This document shows, one piece after another, positions 39,991 through 40,343 of a DNA stretch of 40,343 nt. The stretch is taken from the NCBI RefSeq assembly GCF_021462525.1, contig NZ_JAKEDT010000003.1, positions 115,421-155,763 on the forward strand, given 5' to 3'. The position numbers were made by a program, and so were the translations under genes. This DNA comes from Thermus caliditerrae. GTDB lineage: Bacteria; Deinococcota; Deinococci; Deinococcales; Thermaceae. How positions within the stretch are numbered: the stretch's first letter is position 1; every line of letters begins with the position of its first letter. The notes below the pieces were generated by a model. It searched no databases and was not told the origin of the DNA. It worked only from the letters and a program-made list of their open reading frames with translations.

Positions 39991-40212
39991 CTACTCCTTG
40001 GACTCAGAACCCTCGGACTTGGAGCCGGAGTCCTTCTTGGCGTAGTCCTTCACGTGCCACCCCGAACCCTTGAAGATGATGGCAGGGGGGGTGATCACCC
40101 GCTTCAGGGGCTCTCCCGTTTCGGGGTGCGCCCTGAGGGGTTCGTCGTGGAAGCCCTGCTCAAACTCGTAGTAGTTGCCCGTTTCCAGGCCCTTGTAGAC
40201 GTAGACCGGCAT
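39991..40212 (-). CDS. FmdB-like small regulatory protein lacking zinc cysteines
   Basis: 73 residues. The beginning MPVYVYKGLETGNYYEFEQGF and the PPAIIFKGSGWHVKDY end are those of the FmdB zinc-ribbon family, but the four cysteines that normally bind zinc are absent: the two CxxC sites read LETG and HPETGE. The tail is Ser/Glu/Lys-rich (KKDSGSKSEGSESKE). The fold may be stabilised without zinc. The start is ATG 40212, with AGGAGGG upstream. The promoter is covered by a 27-bp palindrome. Confidence 0.75.
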   Translation of the reverse strand: MPVYVYKGLETGNYYEFEQGFHDEPLRAHPETGEPLKRVITPPAIIFKGSGWHVKDYAKKDSGSKSEGSESKE

Positions 40213-40233
40213 ACCCTACCCTCCTGTTAGGGC

Positions 40234-40263
40234 ATTTTGACACTCATACCTCTTGAGTGTCAA
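40234..40263 (-). promoter_or_regulatory. Promoter of the FmdB-like gene with CIRCE-like operator
   Basis: On the minus strand TTGACA (40263-40258) and CAAAAT (40239-40234) are 18 bp apart. The perfect inverted repeat TTGACACTCA...TGAGTGTCAA (40237-40263) spans the -35, the spacer and half of the -10. Its core, TTGACACTC-N9-GAGTGTCAA, matches the heat-shock CIRCE element (TTAGCACTC-N9-GAGTGCTAA) at 7 of 9 positions per arm with the same 9-bp spacing. Confidence 0.6.
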
Positions 40264-40290
40264 GGGCGGGGGTGGTACTGAGCTCCCCCT

Positions 40291-40320
40291 TTGAGTTCAG
40301 ACAAAATGGGGCTGTATGAG
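40291..40320 (+). promoter_or_regulatory. Possible promoter of a plus-strand gene beyond the window
   Basis: TTGAGT (40291-40296), 18-bp spacer and TATGAG (40315-40320), then GGAGG at the last bases of the window as a possible ribosome binding site. The gene itself would start outside, so this is weak. Confidence 0.25.
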
Positions 40321-40343
40321 GAGCTTGCCGTTTGGACCGGAGG

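Noticed and set aside
40306-40343. Start of a plus-strand gene at ATG 40306 or ATG 40316
   Set aside because: Neither has a ribosome binding site and only about 9-12 codons are visible. GGAGG at the very end suggests the true start is outside.

Overview
The window is chromosomal DNA from a Thermus species. Three things point there: very high GC with G/C-ending codons, ATGA/TGATG gene overlaps almost everywhere, and several proteins close to T. thermophilus family members as I remember them (cytochrome c-552, ribosomal proteins L13 and S9, a 550-residue CTP synthase, SoxB). The species cannot be fixed by eye.

Layout. (1) 1-8500, minus strand: a sulfur-oxidation (sox) operon reading soxW-soxY-soxZ-soxA1-soxX1-soxB-soxX2-soxA2-rhodanese-DUF302-flavocytochrome c sulfide dehydrogenase, then a terminator and the start of a further exported protein. 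Two soxA/soxX pairs flank soxB in mirror order. (2) 8500-10850, plus strand: cycA for cytochrome c-552, the likely electron acceptor of the Sox system, then an orphan ABC ATPase and thiamine pyrophosphokinase. (3) 10851-12091: tRNA-Lys(CTT) carrying a 1.2-kb integrated element that consists of little more than one tyrosine recombinase between two perfect 45-bp att repeats. (4) 12130-14924: a DUF815-type ATPase, then a clearly AT-richer single gene of the DUF262/HNH (GmrSD-like) class, a probable defence gene. (5) 14939-17590: pyrG divergent from rplM-rpsI, whose leader holds two stable hairpins. (6) 17588-22365: addB-addA recombination helicase-nuclease; the AddB nuclease motif is degenerate. 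(7) 22366-22582: an intergenic palindromic repeat cluster. (8) 22583-28393, minus strand: a signalling operon (PP2C phosphatase, membrane Ser/Thr kinase with a sensor propeller, OmpR-type regulator, histidine kinase, small exported proteins), divergent from a large unknown protein gene. (9) 30186-36606: an MFS transporter, hemB, ebfC-recR, three Roadblock/LC7 proteins with DUF3467, and an S9 peptidase. (10) 36678-38908: nif3-like, tmk and two DUF192 proteins. (11) 39004-40343: an SPFH membrane protein and a cysteine-less FmdB-like protein whose promoter is covered by a CIRCE-like palindrome.

The sox products act outside the cytoplasmic membrane. SoxAX couples reduced sulfur to the SoxY carrier on SoxYZ, SoxB releases sulfate, SoxW keeps the carrier thiol reduced, and electrons probably pass to cytochrome c-552. 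Promoters in the window often place the -10 box 6-7 nt before the start codon, which indicates leaderless mRNAs, and several divergent gene pairs have overlapping -10 boxes. No gene-free stretch exceeds about 220 bp. The strongest candidates for something unusual are the integrase-only element, the Roadblock array, the AT-rich DUF262 gene, the mirrored Sox paralogues and the CIRCE-like operator.
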